Source of the DNA: Candidatus Hydrogenedentota bacterium
GTDB taxonomy: Bacteria > Hydrogenedentota > Hydrogenedentia > Hydrogenedentales > CAITNO01
Assembly (NCBI GenBank): GCA_012730045.1
Contig: JAAYBR010000114.1
Coordinates: 1 to 59,993, forward strand
Length of the DNA: 59,993 bases
Direction: 5' to 3'
The translations under genes and the position numbers were made by a program. The notes under the pieces were generated by a model. It was not told the DNA's origin and did no database searches. It worked only from the letters and a program-made list of their open reading frames with translations. The stretch's first letter is position 1. Every line of letters starts with the position of its first letter. Positions 41,401-49,835 of this stretch are shown piece after piece.

Positions 41401-44400
41401 GTTCTCTGTCCGGGGAGACCCCACCAACTGATACCCGTAGGGCATGGCGAGGTCGTCGGCGGGGGCAATGGTGTCCGTCACCTCGATCTCGCCGGGCACG
41501 GCCTCCACCTCCAGCGCGACGCTTCGGGCGGCCGAGTAGCCGGAGCTGTCATTCGAGAACGTGACGGTGTCGGTGTAATTTCCGGGCGTCAGGGTGTCGG
41601 CGGTGCCGCCGATGCAGACGTTCACGGTGACGCAGCTGTAGGGGTCCAGCGCGCCGGAGGAGGGCGTCACGGTGACCCAGGGCGCGCTGAAGACCGCACT
41701 CCAGTTCAGGATGCCGCCCTCATTGTTGCAGATGTCATAGGTCTGGCACTCGGGTGTGAACGGCCCGCCGACATACCCGAAGGCGTCCAGGTCCGTTCCC
41801 GTGCTCACCGACATCGGCTCGACAGCGGTCAATTCCACGGGCCTGGTCGAAGTCACCCCGTTTCCGGTGTTCACAAAGCTGACCGTGTCCGTATACGTTC
41901 CGGTGGCCAGCGCGGCCGCGTCCGGCGTGAGGGACACGGTGACGGTGACCGATCCGCCGCCGGCAAGGGTGCCCGACGCGGGGGAAACGGACAGCCACGG
42001 CTGTGTGACGGCGGCGGTCCAGTTAAGGTCGCCCGCCCCGTTGTTGGTCAGGGTATAGTCCGCCGAGGACGGCCCAAACGGCCCGCCCTGGGGGCCGTAG
42101 GGGGAGAAGCCGTCGGACGGGTCCACCGCCAGATCGTCGGCGATGCCGTTTCCGGTGACGGCCACCGCGACCTCGGGCTCGTCGTCGTCGTTGGTGACGA
42201 TGCTCACCGTGGAGTCCGCCGCCCCCAGACGCTGGGGGGCGAAGGTCACGTCAAAGGTGAGGGCCCCGCCGGGGGGCACGGCATGGGGCAGGGCGGGAAG
42301 CCCGCCCAGCGTGAAGGGGGACACGGCGGTGGCCACCCCTCCAGTGGGGGCGGAATCCGCCGATTTGGGCCCGTCATACGCGGGGAAGGCCGATGCGGGA
42401 GGTGCCTGCCCGGTGCCGTAACCAGAAACGGGGTGCGCGTTGTACCAGGCCTGCTCCGTGCTGATCTTGCCGCCGGTGCCGGCGATTTCTCCGGGCAGCC
42501 CCACCCGCACATCATCGAAAATCTGCACGGGATCGTTCCCGCCCCAGCTCCACCCGCCGAGGGCGACATGCCCGGCACCCGGGCTGGGGTCGGTGCCCGT
42601 CCAGGCCAGGGATCCGTTGAAGTAAACACTGATGTCTGAACCGTTCACACTCAGCGTGACGAGGTTGTCCACGGGGTTGAGAAGGGCGGAGGATGTCCAA
42701 CCCTGGATCCAGGTGATGCTGCCGTCGGTGTAGCGGATGACCCAGAACTCGCCATCCGCCACGCCCACGCCGAGGCCGGACCCAGAGACTTCGGGGATGA
42801 AGTCGGAGGTGGCGCGCACAAACACGGACTGGGTGTTCGAGTTAATGCCTGTCCAGCTGAAGGCGACGGAGGCGTCCAGATCGGTCCAGGTGTCCCCTGT
42901 GTAGCGGGAGCTCATGAACAAGCTCGAGCTGCTTGACGCGGAATACTTCCCGCCGGAAACGCTCCACCAGGCGTCCTCGTATTCGACCCAGTCCTGGGCC
43001 AGTCCGTCTTCAAAGTCCTCCATATAGAGAAGTCCGCCCACATTTATGTCGGAGATGACGAGGTCGTGGGCGCCGTCCGTGTTGCTGACGGTGATCTGTT
43101 CGGTGCGGGCGAGGCCGTGGATCACATCGCCGAAAGGCATGGCAAGATCATTGTCCGGGAGAATGGAGTCCGTGACGACGATCTCCCCCGGGATGGCCGT
43201 GATCTCCAGGGCCACACCGCGGGCCACGGCGTGCCCCGAATCCGTGTTCGTGAACAGCACGGTTCCCGTGTGGCTGCCGACGGGAAGGGTCTCCGCCGTG
43301 GCGTTGAGGGAGACGGTGACGTCGGACTCCGCGCCGGCGGGGAGGGTCCCGGTCGCGGGAGAGACGGTGAACCAGGGTTCCGCCGTGCCGGCGGTCCAGT
43401 GCAGGTCGGCCGCCCCGTTGTTGGCCACGGTGTACACCTTGTCCGCCGGGGTGAAGGGGCCGGACACATGCCCGGAGGAGGAAAACCCCTCGCCGGGGGT
43501 CACCAGCATGGGGTCGCAGGAAGAATAGGCGCTCAGGTCGCTTTCGACATAGTCCACAGGGACGCCGTTGCCCTCCGACAGCCCGCAGATGGCGTCTGTG
43601 GCGTCCATGGCGAGATGGGTGACCGTGACGCGCCCGTCGAAGAACAGCTCAAACTGGAAGTTGTTGGAGTTGGTGGTTCCGTAGACGGGAACATTCTCAA
43701 AGGTCACCGCCACGCGGTCGGCGAGCTGCCTCCAGGAAACGGTGCCCGCAGACCCCGGATTCAGGTCCCTGAACAGCCCCGACACGCGGGGAAGGGCGAA
43801 TTGGTTCTCAAGAGACCGCGAGGACGCGCTCGACCCCGCGCCGAAGGTGAGGTAGCCGTTGGACCCGACATAGAAGGTGGTGTAGTCCACCCCGTACAGG
43901 GAGACATGCTGGCCCGCGCCGATGTCCACCTGGGCAAAGTTGTCGTCGCCCACCGCCAGGGCCGTGCCGCCCGTCGGGTCGGTCGGGAACGCCGAGGCCG
44001 CCTCCCGGCAGGCGTGGTAATAACTCAGCGACCCGTCGGGCGTGAAAAACAGCGTCTGGCCTTCGAGGTCAAAGTCGGCGCTGTCAAACCATTCCGTGAA
44101 ATAGTCGGGGCTTTCCGTCGTGGTGAAGTTGAAGCAGCCGCTTCCGGGGGACACGGTCTGGTTGCCCGCGGCGTCCTCCGCCTCGAAGGAGAAGTAGTAG
44201 GGCGTCAGCGGCGTGAGACCGGAAAGGGCGAAGGTGTGGGTGGTCCCCGGAGTCCAGTCGGTCATGTCAATGGCGGTGTCGCCGCAGACGGTGCCGCAGA
44301 GCACCCGCCCGGTCGTGGGCGTGTCGGTGGTGAAGGTGAGCGTCGCCGTGGTGGACTTCACCTCGAGGGCCTGCTCCCCGCCGATGACCGGGGGCGTGCA

Positions 44401-46776
44401 GTCCGTCACCGCCGTGACGGTCACGGTCACGTTGGTGCCGCCCATTCCGTCGTCCGCGTCCACATAGGACGCCGTCAGCGTGTCCCCGCCGGCAGTCTGG
44501 AGGGTTCCGGGGGCGTTTGCGGCGGAGAGCGGCAGGCTCCCCGTGAAGGTGGCCGTGTGCATGCCGGTTTCGGTGAGCACGACGGTCTCCCCGGCGGGTT
44601 CCGTGGTGGAGGCCACGGTCACGGTGACCGTTTCCACCGTGCCGGGGTCCGCGTCCAGGTCGCAGTCGTTGACCGTGACGCCCAGCGTGTCCTCGCAGCG
44701 GTAGGCGGCCCGGTCCAGGGTGAGGATGCCCGCGGAGGTGCAGGCATACAGGGCCGGGGAGGCGGCCAGGGAGAACACCTGCGGGCCCGACGGCACGCTG
44801 GTGCCGGCCACGCTGATGATCCAGTTCCCCTCGGCCGGGGCGTTCACGAACACCTGCTCGATGTTGTTCCGGTGGTCCGCCTGCGTCTGCACAGCGGGGG
44901 CGGAGGGGTTGGCCGGGTCCAGCGTCCAGGGGTAGTGGACGGTGGTTCCGTCGGGGGCGGTCAGGGTCAGGTCCAGGTCGTTGACCAGCTCGGGGATGGT
45001 GTTCACCGCGCCGGGCGCGTCGTCCCAGGCGACGGTGACCTTGAGAAAGGGATCGCCCGCCGTCACGGGCACGATGTAGAACATCGCCTCGCCCTGGTCC
45101 AGCGAGTCCTCGCGGAAACTGCCGCCGCGCATGAAGTCAATGGTGTCCGTCACGCGGACGGAGCCGTAGCCGAACAGGTAGTCCGGCCCGACGTTGCCCA
45201 GGTCCACGGCGTTGTGGGCGAGGAGGACCTTCAGCGTGGAGTTGCGCGGAAGGGGGTCGGCGGGGTGAAGGACCTTGAAATCCTGCAGGATCAGGGCGCA
45301 CAGGCCGGTCACGGTGGGCGCGGCCATGGAGGTGCCGCACATGGTGGTGTAGGCGGTGTCGCCGGTGGAGCTGCACGAGGTCACGGCGCCGTCGTCGTCG
45401 CTCTGGCAGCCGGGGCCGGAAACGTCCGGCTTGATGCGCCCGTCGTCCGTCGGCCCCCAGCTGGAAAAGGAGGTCATGGCCTCGTCGTTGGAGTTCACGG
45501 CGCCCACGGTGATGTGGTTCTTCGCGCAGGCGGGCGGCGCGGTGGTGAGGTATTCCGTGCCGCAGCGGCCGTTCCCGCGCTCGTTGCCGTTCGCCCAGAC
45601 GATGCGCATGGGACTGCCGAGGCTGCCCCGGACAAGCGCGTCAATGACCTGGTCCGTCACGCCGTAGTCGCCCTCGTATTCGCAGGGAAAGCCGTTCGCG
45701 GCCGTGTTCGTGCCGATGGAGTTGTTGGCGATCACCGCGCCGTAAGTGTTGACGGCGGCGGTGTAGTCCGCCTCAATGTCGCCCGGGTTGGTGTACAGGA
45801 AGGTGCCCGAGCCGTCATCCTCGAAGCCGTAGGACTGGATGGTCACGCCGGGGGCCATGCCCCGGTAGGTGCCGCCGCTGGCCGCGCCGCTGCCGCCGAC
45901 CGTGCCCGCAACGTGCGTGGCATGGTCGGCCATTCCGGAGGCGTCGCGCACGGTCAGCCGCCCGCCGAAGTCCAAATGCGTGCCCCGCGCCGTGCCGCCG
46001 TCGTACACGAGCACGTTCACCCCCGTGCCGTCCAGGTTGTACGGCGCCGTCTGCGCGGCGTCCGCCTGCGTGATCACCCGGTTGGAATTGTTGACGGGTC
46101 CCATCTTCGGGAGCACCGGCTCGATCCACTGGACGCAGTCCTCCGCCGCCAGCGCGGCGACATTCGCCGCCGGCACCCACACGACGGCGGCGTTCACGCT
46201 GGCGATGGCGTCCTTCAGCAGGCCCCCGTGGCGCGCCACGGCCTCCGCCCCCGCCGTCGCCTGGTCCACGTCCCCATGAAACACCACGCACACCGCGGCG
46301 GTCAGCACCTCCTCGCCGCCCTTCTCCCCCGAACCGTCCAGAACATACGCGGGCAGGGAGGCGATGGCGTGTTCCGGCCAGTCGCCCGCCGCCACGCGGG
46401 GGTGCAATTTATGGGCGGGATCAATCTCCTCCGCCGACACCAGTCCGGCGGCCGTCGCCGCGTCCGCCGCCTTGTCCGCCCCCGAAAGCGCCGCGAAATA
46501 GGCGTTGCTCCCCAGATAGGCGAGCAGTGTCACGCCCCTTGCTTCAAGCTGTTGACGGACGCCGGGGGCCAGCGGCGCGGCGAACTGAAGCACCACATGA
46601 CGCGGCGCCGGATTTGCCAGCACGGCCGCAGGGGAACCGGCCGCCTTCTGCGCGGCGGCGTTCTTCCACTCGATCGGCCCCGGAGAGGCGCCCTGCGCCG
46701 CCGCGGGAAGCGGCATGGCCGCCATGGCCGCTGTGAGGACCAGCACAAAAGACAAACTCCGTCCGAGAATACCCAT
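32446..46776 (-). CDS. Giant multidomain secreted subtilase with 18 PASTA repeats
   Basis: 4776 residues in one uninterrupted frame. ATG at 46776 follows AGGGAG; an earlier in-frame start at 46848 lies just downstream of the promoter -10 box and lacks such a site. Signal peptide about 1-27 (ends AAAQG). The S8 protease domain has its triad at about Asp259 (VYDGG), His285 (HATHVAGT) and Ser483 (GTSMAAP), followed by a P-domain-like beta sandwich. Then come a fibronectin-like domain, two copies of a beta-sandwich unit (FTPDGS/FTPDSS; about 900-1090 and 3240-3430), several BACON-like, LamG-like and anchor-D-like modules, and an amidotransferase-like fold near 2740-2970. The 18 PASTA repeats span about 3438-4672. 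A pair of EF-hand loops (about 4689 and 4717) precedes CGCGCTC (4734-4740), a hydrophobic helix and RRRTE. Probably exported and anchored at the surface; substrate and role unknown. Confidence 0.9.
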   Translation of the reverse strand: MGILGRSLSFVLVLTAAMAAMPLPAAAQGASPGPIEWKNAAAQKAAGSPAAVLANPAPRHVVLQFAAPLAPGVRQQLEARGVTLLAYLGSNAYFAALSGADKAADAATAAGLVSAEEIDPAHKLHPRVAAGDWPEHAIASLPAYVLDGSGEKGGEEVLTAAVCVVFHGDVDQATAGAEAVARHGGLLKDAIASVNAAVVWVPAANVAALAAEDCVQWIEPVLPKMGPVNNSNRVITQADAAQTAPYNLDGTGVNVLVYDGGTARGTHLDFGGRLTVRDASGMADHATHVAGTVGGSGAASGGTYRGMAPGVTIQSYGFEDDGSGTFLYTNPGDIEADYTAAVNTYGAVIANNSIGTNTAANGFPCEYEGDYGVTDQVIDALVRGSLGSPMRIVWANGNERGNGRCGTEYLTTAPPACAKNHITVGAVNSNDEAMTSFSSWGPTDDGRIKPDVSGPGCQSDDDGAVTSCSSTGDTAYTTMCGTSMAAPTVTGLCALILQDFKVLHPADPLPRNSTLKVLLAHNAVDLGNVGPDYLFGYGSVRVTDTIDFMRGGSFREDSLDQGEAMFYIVPVTAGDPFLKVTVAWDDAPGAVNTIPELVNDLDLTLTAPDGTTVHYPWTLDPANPSAPAVQTQADHRNNIEQVFVNAPAEGNWIISVAGTSVPSGPQVFSLAASPALYACTSAGILTLDRAAYRCEDTLGVTVNDCDLDADPGTVETVTVTVASTTEPAGETVVLTETGMHTATFTGSLPLSAANAPGTLQTAGGDTLTASYVDADDGMGGTNVTVTVTAVTDCTPPVIGGEQALEVKSTTATLTFTTDTPTTGRVLCGTVCGDTAIDMTDWTPGTTHTFALSGLTPLTPYYFSFEAEDAAGNQTVSPGSGCFNFTTTESPDYFTEWFDSADFDLEGQTLFFTPDGSLSYYHACREAASAFPTDPTGGTALAVGDDNFAQVDIGAGQHVSLYGVDYTTFYVGSNGYLTFGAGSSASSRSLENQFALPRVSGLFRDLNPGSAGTVSWRQLADRVAVTFENVPVYGTTNSNNFQFELFFDGRVTVTHLAMDATDAICGLSEGNGVPVDYVESDLSAYSSCDPMLVTPGEGFSSSGHVSGPFTPADKVYTVANNGAADLHWTAGTAEPWFTVSPATGTLPAGAESDVTVSLNATAETLPVGSHTGTVLFTNTDSGHAVARGVALEITAIPGEIVVTDSILPDNDLAMPFGDVIHGLARTEQITVSNTDGAHDLVISDINVGGLLYMEDFEDGLAQDWVEYEDAWWSVSGGKYSASSSSSLFMSSRYTGDTWTDLDASVAFSWTGINSNTQSVFVRATSDFIPEVSGSGLGVGVADGEFWVIRYTDGSITWIQGWTSSALLNPVDNLVTLSVNGSDISVYFNGSLAWTGTDPSPGAGHVALGGWSWGGNDPVQIFDDVRVGLPGEIAGTGGKISTEQAWYNAHPVSGYGTGQAPPASAFPAYDGPKSADSAPTGGVATAVSPFTLGGLPALPHAVPPGGALTFDVTFAPQRLGAADSTVSIVTNDDDEPEVAVAVTGNGIADDLAVDPSDGFSPYGPQGGPFGPSSADYTLTNNGAGDLNWTAAVTQPWLSVSPASGTLAGGGSVTVTVSLTPDAAALATGTYTDTVSFVNTGNGVTSTRPVELTAVEPMSVSTGTDLDAFGYVGGPFTPECQTYDICNNEGGILNWSAVFSAPWVTVTPSSGALDPYSCVTVNVCIGGTADTLTPGNYTDTVTFSNDSSGYSAARSVALEVEAVPGEIEVTDTIAPADDLAMPYGYQLVGSPRTENITVSNTSGAHDLVISDILFGAFYREDFSDGLAQGWVEYEDAMWDVVDGHYRAQTASAYYMSAVYTAASWSDLDVVATLGRAGVNTNTHALFVRASSDFVPEVSGSALGVGISAEGSFWVIRFDGATFTWIQDWTPSALLDPVTNTVRLSVEGSAINVFLNETLAWTGTDPSPSAGHIALAGYSPGGNDPVHSFDDVTAGPPGFALSTGAGISAEQAWRNAHPVTGGSASLAPPASAFPVYKGPRAETGAPAGMETSGSSFSLSNMPTLPYTVAPGSSVAFDVVYNPAAAGPDASSVLIQTNDADEPEVSVAVTGTGLDDYLVLDPEYGLDSSGYEGGLFSPVGTTYTLTNHSGADISWTAAPTQPWVTVSPAGGTLGAFSSTAVEVTINTAAFTLTPGTYTDTVTFANTGSAYTTTRDVALEVIPLPGEVQVTDSVLPADDLQMPLGNVMVGVTETGQITVTNVDPIHDLSLEGVSLVGFTYTEDFESGSAPGWVPTEPGSTEVVAGEYVLSSGSGNDPQSYYSGMTMQNGSIEADARLIAPNSDLYWGLFLRASADFAFNPGADAGTGYVLVMSPDGDYCVLKVVSGSFTDLSCTSSGALNTGEAPNTVRFSADGSLLEVIFNGVPVWSTTDSDISGAGYAGVCIVDGFGGAGSCAFGEVRITPVGAEASAFSLSGVPSFPLTLNPGGFTTFDVNFTPTGEGPFTDSVLIATNDLDEPVTEVLLSGNGVLDDLWVSPVEPLVSSGGTGGPFDPTGKEYLLNNAGGSDVNWTVGLSEAWLDVSVSSGILAAGTSTSVVVSLNSNANALPFGVHTAVVSFTNTATSVSITRDVELTAIPDPPIARIEAPASLEATLSQEAVFTFDPALNLCNDGEDWLEYTISVQYNEPVLDKQGGGDRVRAAVDTAIERSGILDGPLSIKGAGNAAAAGTKAADTLSDPAQVASVMTAAEAGITTASTVNVAVYGADDTAYLSDVQAKLISTGQFGSVATFNLGAVTPTLAELQAFDAVLVYGNMPYADATALGDAMADYAAGGGGVVCSVFEVGDNLNSCMMQGRWVSGGYVLMDRPTTIDSPATLGTVHDPGHPIMTGVVSFNGGSSSYRPTTTSVYPGTTLVAEWSDGHPLVAVADVNGALRADVCFYPPSSDVSSDFWDASTDGARMLANALVWTAGGQNWLQVQDPSAGAVAGGACAAKTVTFDAAGLAPGVYTADILIEHNDPGNPSVTVPCTLTVRVDDLRAQPETGLDAEGYFGGPFAPGQAVYTLTNAGAAAVPWQAAADAAWADVVPASGTLDPGGTVDVTVSVNAAAQSLVPADYTGRVTFSNTGTGYKTYRSLDLTVLEPLSVTPDTVFRSRGAPGGPFAPLTASYTLTNAGPSPVPWHLTPSETWLDAAPTSGTLDPGTSVEVLVALNIGVTALPAGTYPAMVGFVNEATTHSVPRNILLEIGREYHTELFDADDWDIQHQTLLFTPDSSPLFYGVCSAPAVSFPTDPTGGTPLTLTDDSSVQVDLPAGVEVYLYGTAYSTFYVGSNGYVTFTAGDSSATGSLGNHFSLPRVAGLYRDLDPEFQGVVSWKQLVDRVAVTFSNVPNYDTTNSNNFQIELYFDGRIALTHLGMDAVNGLAGLSAGAGVPADYLETDLTGFAGCPVTVPDVVGLQQGAAETALVEAFLAVGAVTESWSATVPVGEVISQNPAAAAVVPAGSAVDLEVSKGPEPVPVPDVVGLQQAAAESALTGAGLAVGTVTESFSATAPVGEVMSQTPAAGALALPGSAVDLEVSKGPEPVLVPAVVGLQQAAAESALTGAGLAVGTVTESFSATAPVGEVMSQNPSAGASVLPGTPVDLEVSKGPEPVLVPAVVGLQRLAAETAIMGASLNVGTVTETWSATVPVDEVMSQNPSAGASVLPGTPVDIEVSKGPEPVTVPNVVGLQQAAAESALTGAGLAVGTVTESFSATAPVGEVMSQTPAAGTPVAPGTAVNMEVSKGPAPVTVPDVVGLQQAAAESALTGAGLAVGTLTESFSATAPVGEVMSQTPAAGASVAPGTAVDLEVSKGPAPVTVPDVVGLQQAAAESALTGAGLAVGTVTESFSETAPVGEVMSQTPTAGASVAPGTAVDLEVSKGPAPGGDKEVPNVVGMTQAQAESALTGAQLTLGTVTEVYSDTVLAGEVISQNPAAGAMVAENTPVNLTISKGPAPVAVPNVVGLTQAAAEAALTGAGLAVGAVTDAFSLTVPAGQVISQNPAAGVEVAPGTSVDLVVSKGPAPVTVPDVVGLTQAVAETALTGAGLTVGTVTESFSDTAPLGQVMSQTPAAGAEVAAGAAVNLEVSKGPAPAGDKEVPNVVGMTQAQAGSALVAAELTLGTVTEVYSATVPVGQVISQNPAAGAMVAENTPVNITVSKGPAPVAVPNVVGMTQAAAETALTGAGLAVGAVTEAYSATVPAGEVMSQTPAADTSVAPGTAVDLEVSKGPAPVTVPNVVGLQQAAAETALTGAGLAVGTVTESFSDTVPVGEVMSQTPAAGAEVAAGTAVNLEVSKGPAPAGDKEVPNVVGMTQAAAETALLAAQLTLGTVTEAFSATVPAGQVISQNPAAGAMVAENTPVNLTVSKGPAPVTVPDVVGLQQAAAATALTGAGLAVGAVTESFSATVPAGEVMSQTPAAGASVAPGTAVDLEVSKGPAPAVTVPDVVGMTQAAAATALTGAGLAVGTVTESFSATVPEGQVISQTPVAGASASAGSAVNLVVSKGPAPVIVPNVVGMTQAAAGTAIGGAGLTLGTVTESFSATVPAGQVVSQTPSAGASAAAGSAVSLVVSKGPQPVVVPDVVGTAEAQARSVIATSGLTVGGVAGAYSDTVVAGAVISQSPAAGAQAAPGSAVSLVVSTGPDPASVEAARAALAEVFRSADTNGDRLLSYDEAAGVYPPLTQPIFDALDLNDDGRLDKEELGVKGCGCGCTCSKADMTVEGLKSRLGDVFLGALALTLLAALGRRRTE
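32764..36466 (-). repeat. Tandem array of 18 PASTA-coding repeats
   Basis: Eighteen in-frame units of about 204-213 bp each code for a 67-71 residue PASTA domain that starts VxVPxVVG and ends VSKGPxP. Three units begin with a KEVPNVVGMTQ variant preceded by GGD or AGD and recur every third unit, showing duplication of a three-unit block. Identity between neighbours is high at DNA level, so assembly or recombination errors in copy number are possible. Confidence 0.9.
38890..43495 (-). repeat. Triplicated composite module inside the giant gene
   Basis: Three successive blocks carry the same order: a BACON-like unit with a YxGGPFxP motif, a VLPxxDLxMPxG strand, a LamG-like unit opening EDFxxGxAxxWV, and an anchor-D-like unit with a TNDxDEPExxVxxTGNG-type motif. 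The first two LamG-like units share long runs (AWTGTDPSP, GGNDPV); the third is more distant. The second block has an extra BACON-like unit. Confidence 0.75.
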
Positions 46777-46856
46777 GACCGTTCTCCCTACATTGCACAA
46801 TCCGCGAGACAGACTGGCGTGACGGAACCGAACCGACACACCAGGCACTTATGGGA

Positions 46857-46885
46857 ATCTTACTCTGCAATCGGGAAAAAGGCAA
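46857..46885 (-). promoter_or_regulatory. Promoter of the giant subtilase gene
   Basis: Read leftward, TTGCCT (46885-46880) and TAAGAT (46862-46857) are spaced by 17 bp, directly after a nine-T tract that could act as an UP-like element. The expected leader is about 75 nt. Confidence 0.6.
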
Positions 46886-47218
46886 AAAAAAACTGCGTCT
46901 TCCCGCCTGGATGCCCCCTCCCCGCCAACCGCACGCGTCCAAACTCCGACTCTTCCATACTCCTTGAAAAAATCTATTCTATTTTCACCAATAGGCTTAT
47001 GCCTGCAACCAATAACAACTCCTCCTTTAGGGCGATGCGACACCGCCGTTTGGCACTCCTCGGAGGCATTCGCACTGGGAAAGCCCTGCTAGGGAGTCCG
47101 AGAGCGGCGCGCGCAAATACCGGGGAAGCGGAGGAACAAGGAAAAGGCACCCCGGCTGCCACACGGAAATCGGCGTTCGGCGTGTAGCCCGTCCGATGAT
47201 TCGGGGGAATCGCACGGG
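46886..47218. other. Non-coding, AT-richer intergenic stretch
   Basis: The 518-bp divergent gap between the giant gene and rhaB contains the two predicted promoters at its ends. In between there is an AT-rich part (46960-47030) and an ordinary GC-rich part. I see no gene, RNA or clear operator. Short open frames in it have no coding character. Confidence 0.4.
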
Positions 47219-47248
47219 TTGTATTTCGGCGGGGCATTCCTCTATCTT
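47219..47248 (+). promoter_or_regulatory. Possible promoter of the rhamnulokinase gene
   Basis: TTGTAT (47219-47224) and TATCTT (47243-47248) are spaced by 18 bp, about 47 bp before the rhaB start. Only a moderate match. Confidence 0.35.
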
Positions 47249-47294
47249 CTTTCCTGACCGTTAAGAAGACGGGCAACCGGCAACGGAGGACAGT

Positions 47295-48761
47295 ATGAAG
47301 ACCCACAAGTTTCTTGCGTTCGATCTCGGGGCCGAAAGCGGCCGGGCGGTGCTGGGCGTGCTGGAGGACGGCCGGCTCCGGCTGGAGGTGATCCACCGGT
47401 TCCGGACCGAGGGGCTGGTGATGCTGGGCACCCGGCAGTGGGACCTGGCGCGCATCTATGAGGAAATGTGCGCGGGGCTGGCCGTGTGCGCCCGCGAGCA
47501 CACCCGGGAGCTGGACGGGATCGCCGTGGACACCTGGGGCGTGGATTTCGGGCTCGTCGCGCGCGACGGGTCGGTGCTGGCCAACCCGGTCCACTACCGC
47601 GACAAGCGCAACGACGGCATGATGGACGAGGCGTTCAAGGCCGTGCCCCGGGAGGAGCTGTACCGCGAGACGGGCATCCAGTTCCTGCCGTTCAACACGG
47701 TGTACCAGCTCCTGAGCCTCGTGAAGTCCGGGTCCCCCCTGCTCGAGGTGGCGGATTCCCTGCTCATGATGGGCGACCTGCTGGCCTACCTGCTGTCAGG
47801 CAAGAAGGCCTGCGAATACACGAACGCCTCGACCACGCAGCTGCTGGACCCGCGCACGCGCACCTGGAACGAGGGCCTTATCGCGCGGCTGGGGCTCCCC
47901 CGTCGGCTGCTGCTGGACCCCGTGGCGCCGGGCACGGTGCTGGGCCCCCTGCGGGAGGAGGTCGCGGCGGCGGCCGGGCTCGCGCAGGGCATCCCCGTGA
48001 TCGCCACGGCGTCGCACGACACGGGGTCGGCGGTGGCGGCGGTGCCCGTGGGCGATGACGGCGCGCCGTGGGCCTACCTGTCCAGCGGCACCTGGTCCCT
48101 GCTGGGCGCGGAGACGGACGCGCCCGTGGTCAACGAACAGAGCGCCGCGCTGGACTTCACGAACGAGGGCGGCGTGGGCGGCAAAATCCGCCTGCTGAAG
48201 AACATCTTCGGCCTGTGGCTGGTGCAGGAGTGCCGCCGGTCCTGGGAGCGTGCGGGCCAGACGGCCGACTACGCCACGCTGACGGCCGAGGCCGCCGCCG
48301 CGGCGCCTTTCCGCTCGGTGCTGAAGGACATTGACGACCCGCGGCTGATGGCGCCGCCGGACATGGTGGCGCTCATCCAGACGCTGTGCGCGGAGAATGG
48401 CCAGCCCGTTCCGGAGACGCGCGGGCAGGTGGTCCGCTGCGCGCTGGAGAGCCTGGCGCTGAAATACCGGCGCACCCTGCGCGCCCTGGACGGCCTGCTC
48501 GGGCGGCCCACCGAGGTGCTGCACATCATCGGCGGCGGCACGCAAAACAAGCTGCTCAACCAGATGACGGCGGACGCCTGCGGCGTGCGCGTGGTGACGG
48601 GGCCCGTCGAGGCGACCGCGCTGGGCAACATCGGCGTGCAGGCCATGGCCGCCGGGGCCGTGGGGTCGCTGGCCGAAATGCGCCGGCTCATCGCCGACTC
48701 CGTCGAGCTGGAGCGGTACGCGCCGAAGGACACCGCGGCCTGGGACCGGCTGGACGCCTGA
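47295..48761 (+). CDS. rhaB: Rhamnulokinase (FGGY carbohydrate kinase)
   Basis: 488 residues. The ATPase fold of the FGGY family is clear: FLAFDLGAESGRAVLG at the N-terminus, AVDTWGVDFGLV, HYRDKRNDGMM, IATASHDTGSAVAAVP, YLSSGTWSLLG and the C-terminal IIGGGTQNKLLNQMTAD. The DLGAESGR and SHDTGSAVAAVP forms are typical of RhaB, which phosphorylates L-rhamnulose. The rhamnose isomerase, aldolase and transporter genes are not next to it, so a related deoxy-sugar such as L-fuculose remains possible. Single gene, convergent with the pseudopilin gene. Confidence 0.9.
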   Translation: MKTHKFLAFDLGAESGRAVLGVLEDGRLRLEVIHRFRTEGLVMLGTRQWDLARIYEEMCAGLAVCAREHTRELDGIAVDTWGVDFGLVARDGSVLANPVHYRDKRNDGMMDEAFKAVPREELYRETGIQFLPFNTVYQLLSLVKSGSPLLEVADSLLMMGDLLAYLLSGKKACEYTNASTTQLLDPRTRTWNEGLIARLGLPRRLLLDPVAPGTVLGPLREEVAAAAGLAQGIPVIATASHDTGSAVAAVPVGDDGAPWAYLSSGTWSLLGAETDAPVVNEQSAALDFTNEGGVGGKIRLLKNIFGLWLVQECRRSWERAGQTADYATLTAEAAAAAPFRSVLKDIDDPRLMAPPDMVALIQTLCAENGQPVPETRGQVVRCALESLALKYRRTLRALDGLLGRPTEVLHIIGGGTQNKLLNQMTADACGVRVVTGPVEATALGNIGVQAMAAGAVGSLAEMRRLIADSVELERYAPKDTAAWDRLDA

Positions 48762-48771
48762 GCGCCCCGGC

Positions 48772-49722
<951 letters not shown>

Positions 49723-49835
49723 GTCCGCGTTCCTTGTGTCCGTCCGCGGCGTCACCCTTCGTTTGATATGACCTGCGGCGCGGCGGTATGGTTTCCCTCC
49801 CGCCCCCGGCGGCGGCAACCCATGGGAACACGCGC

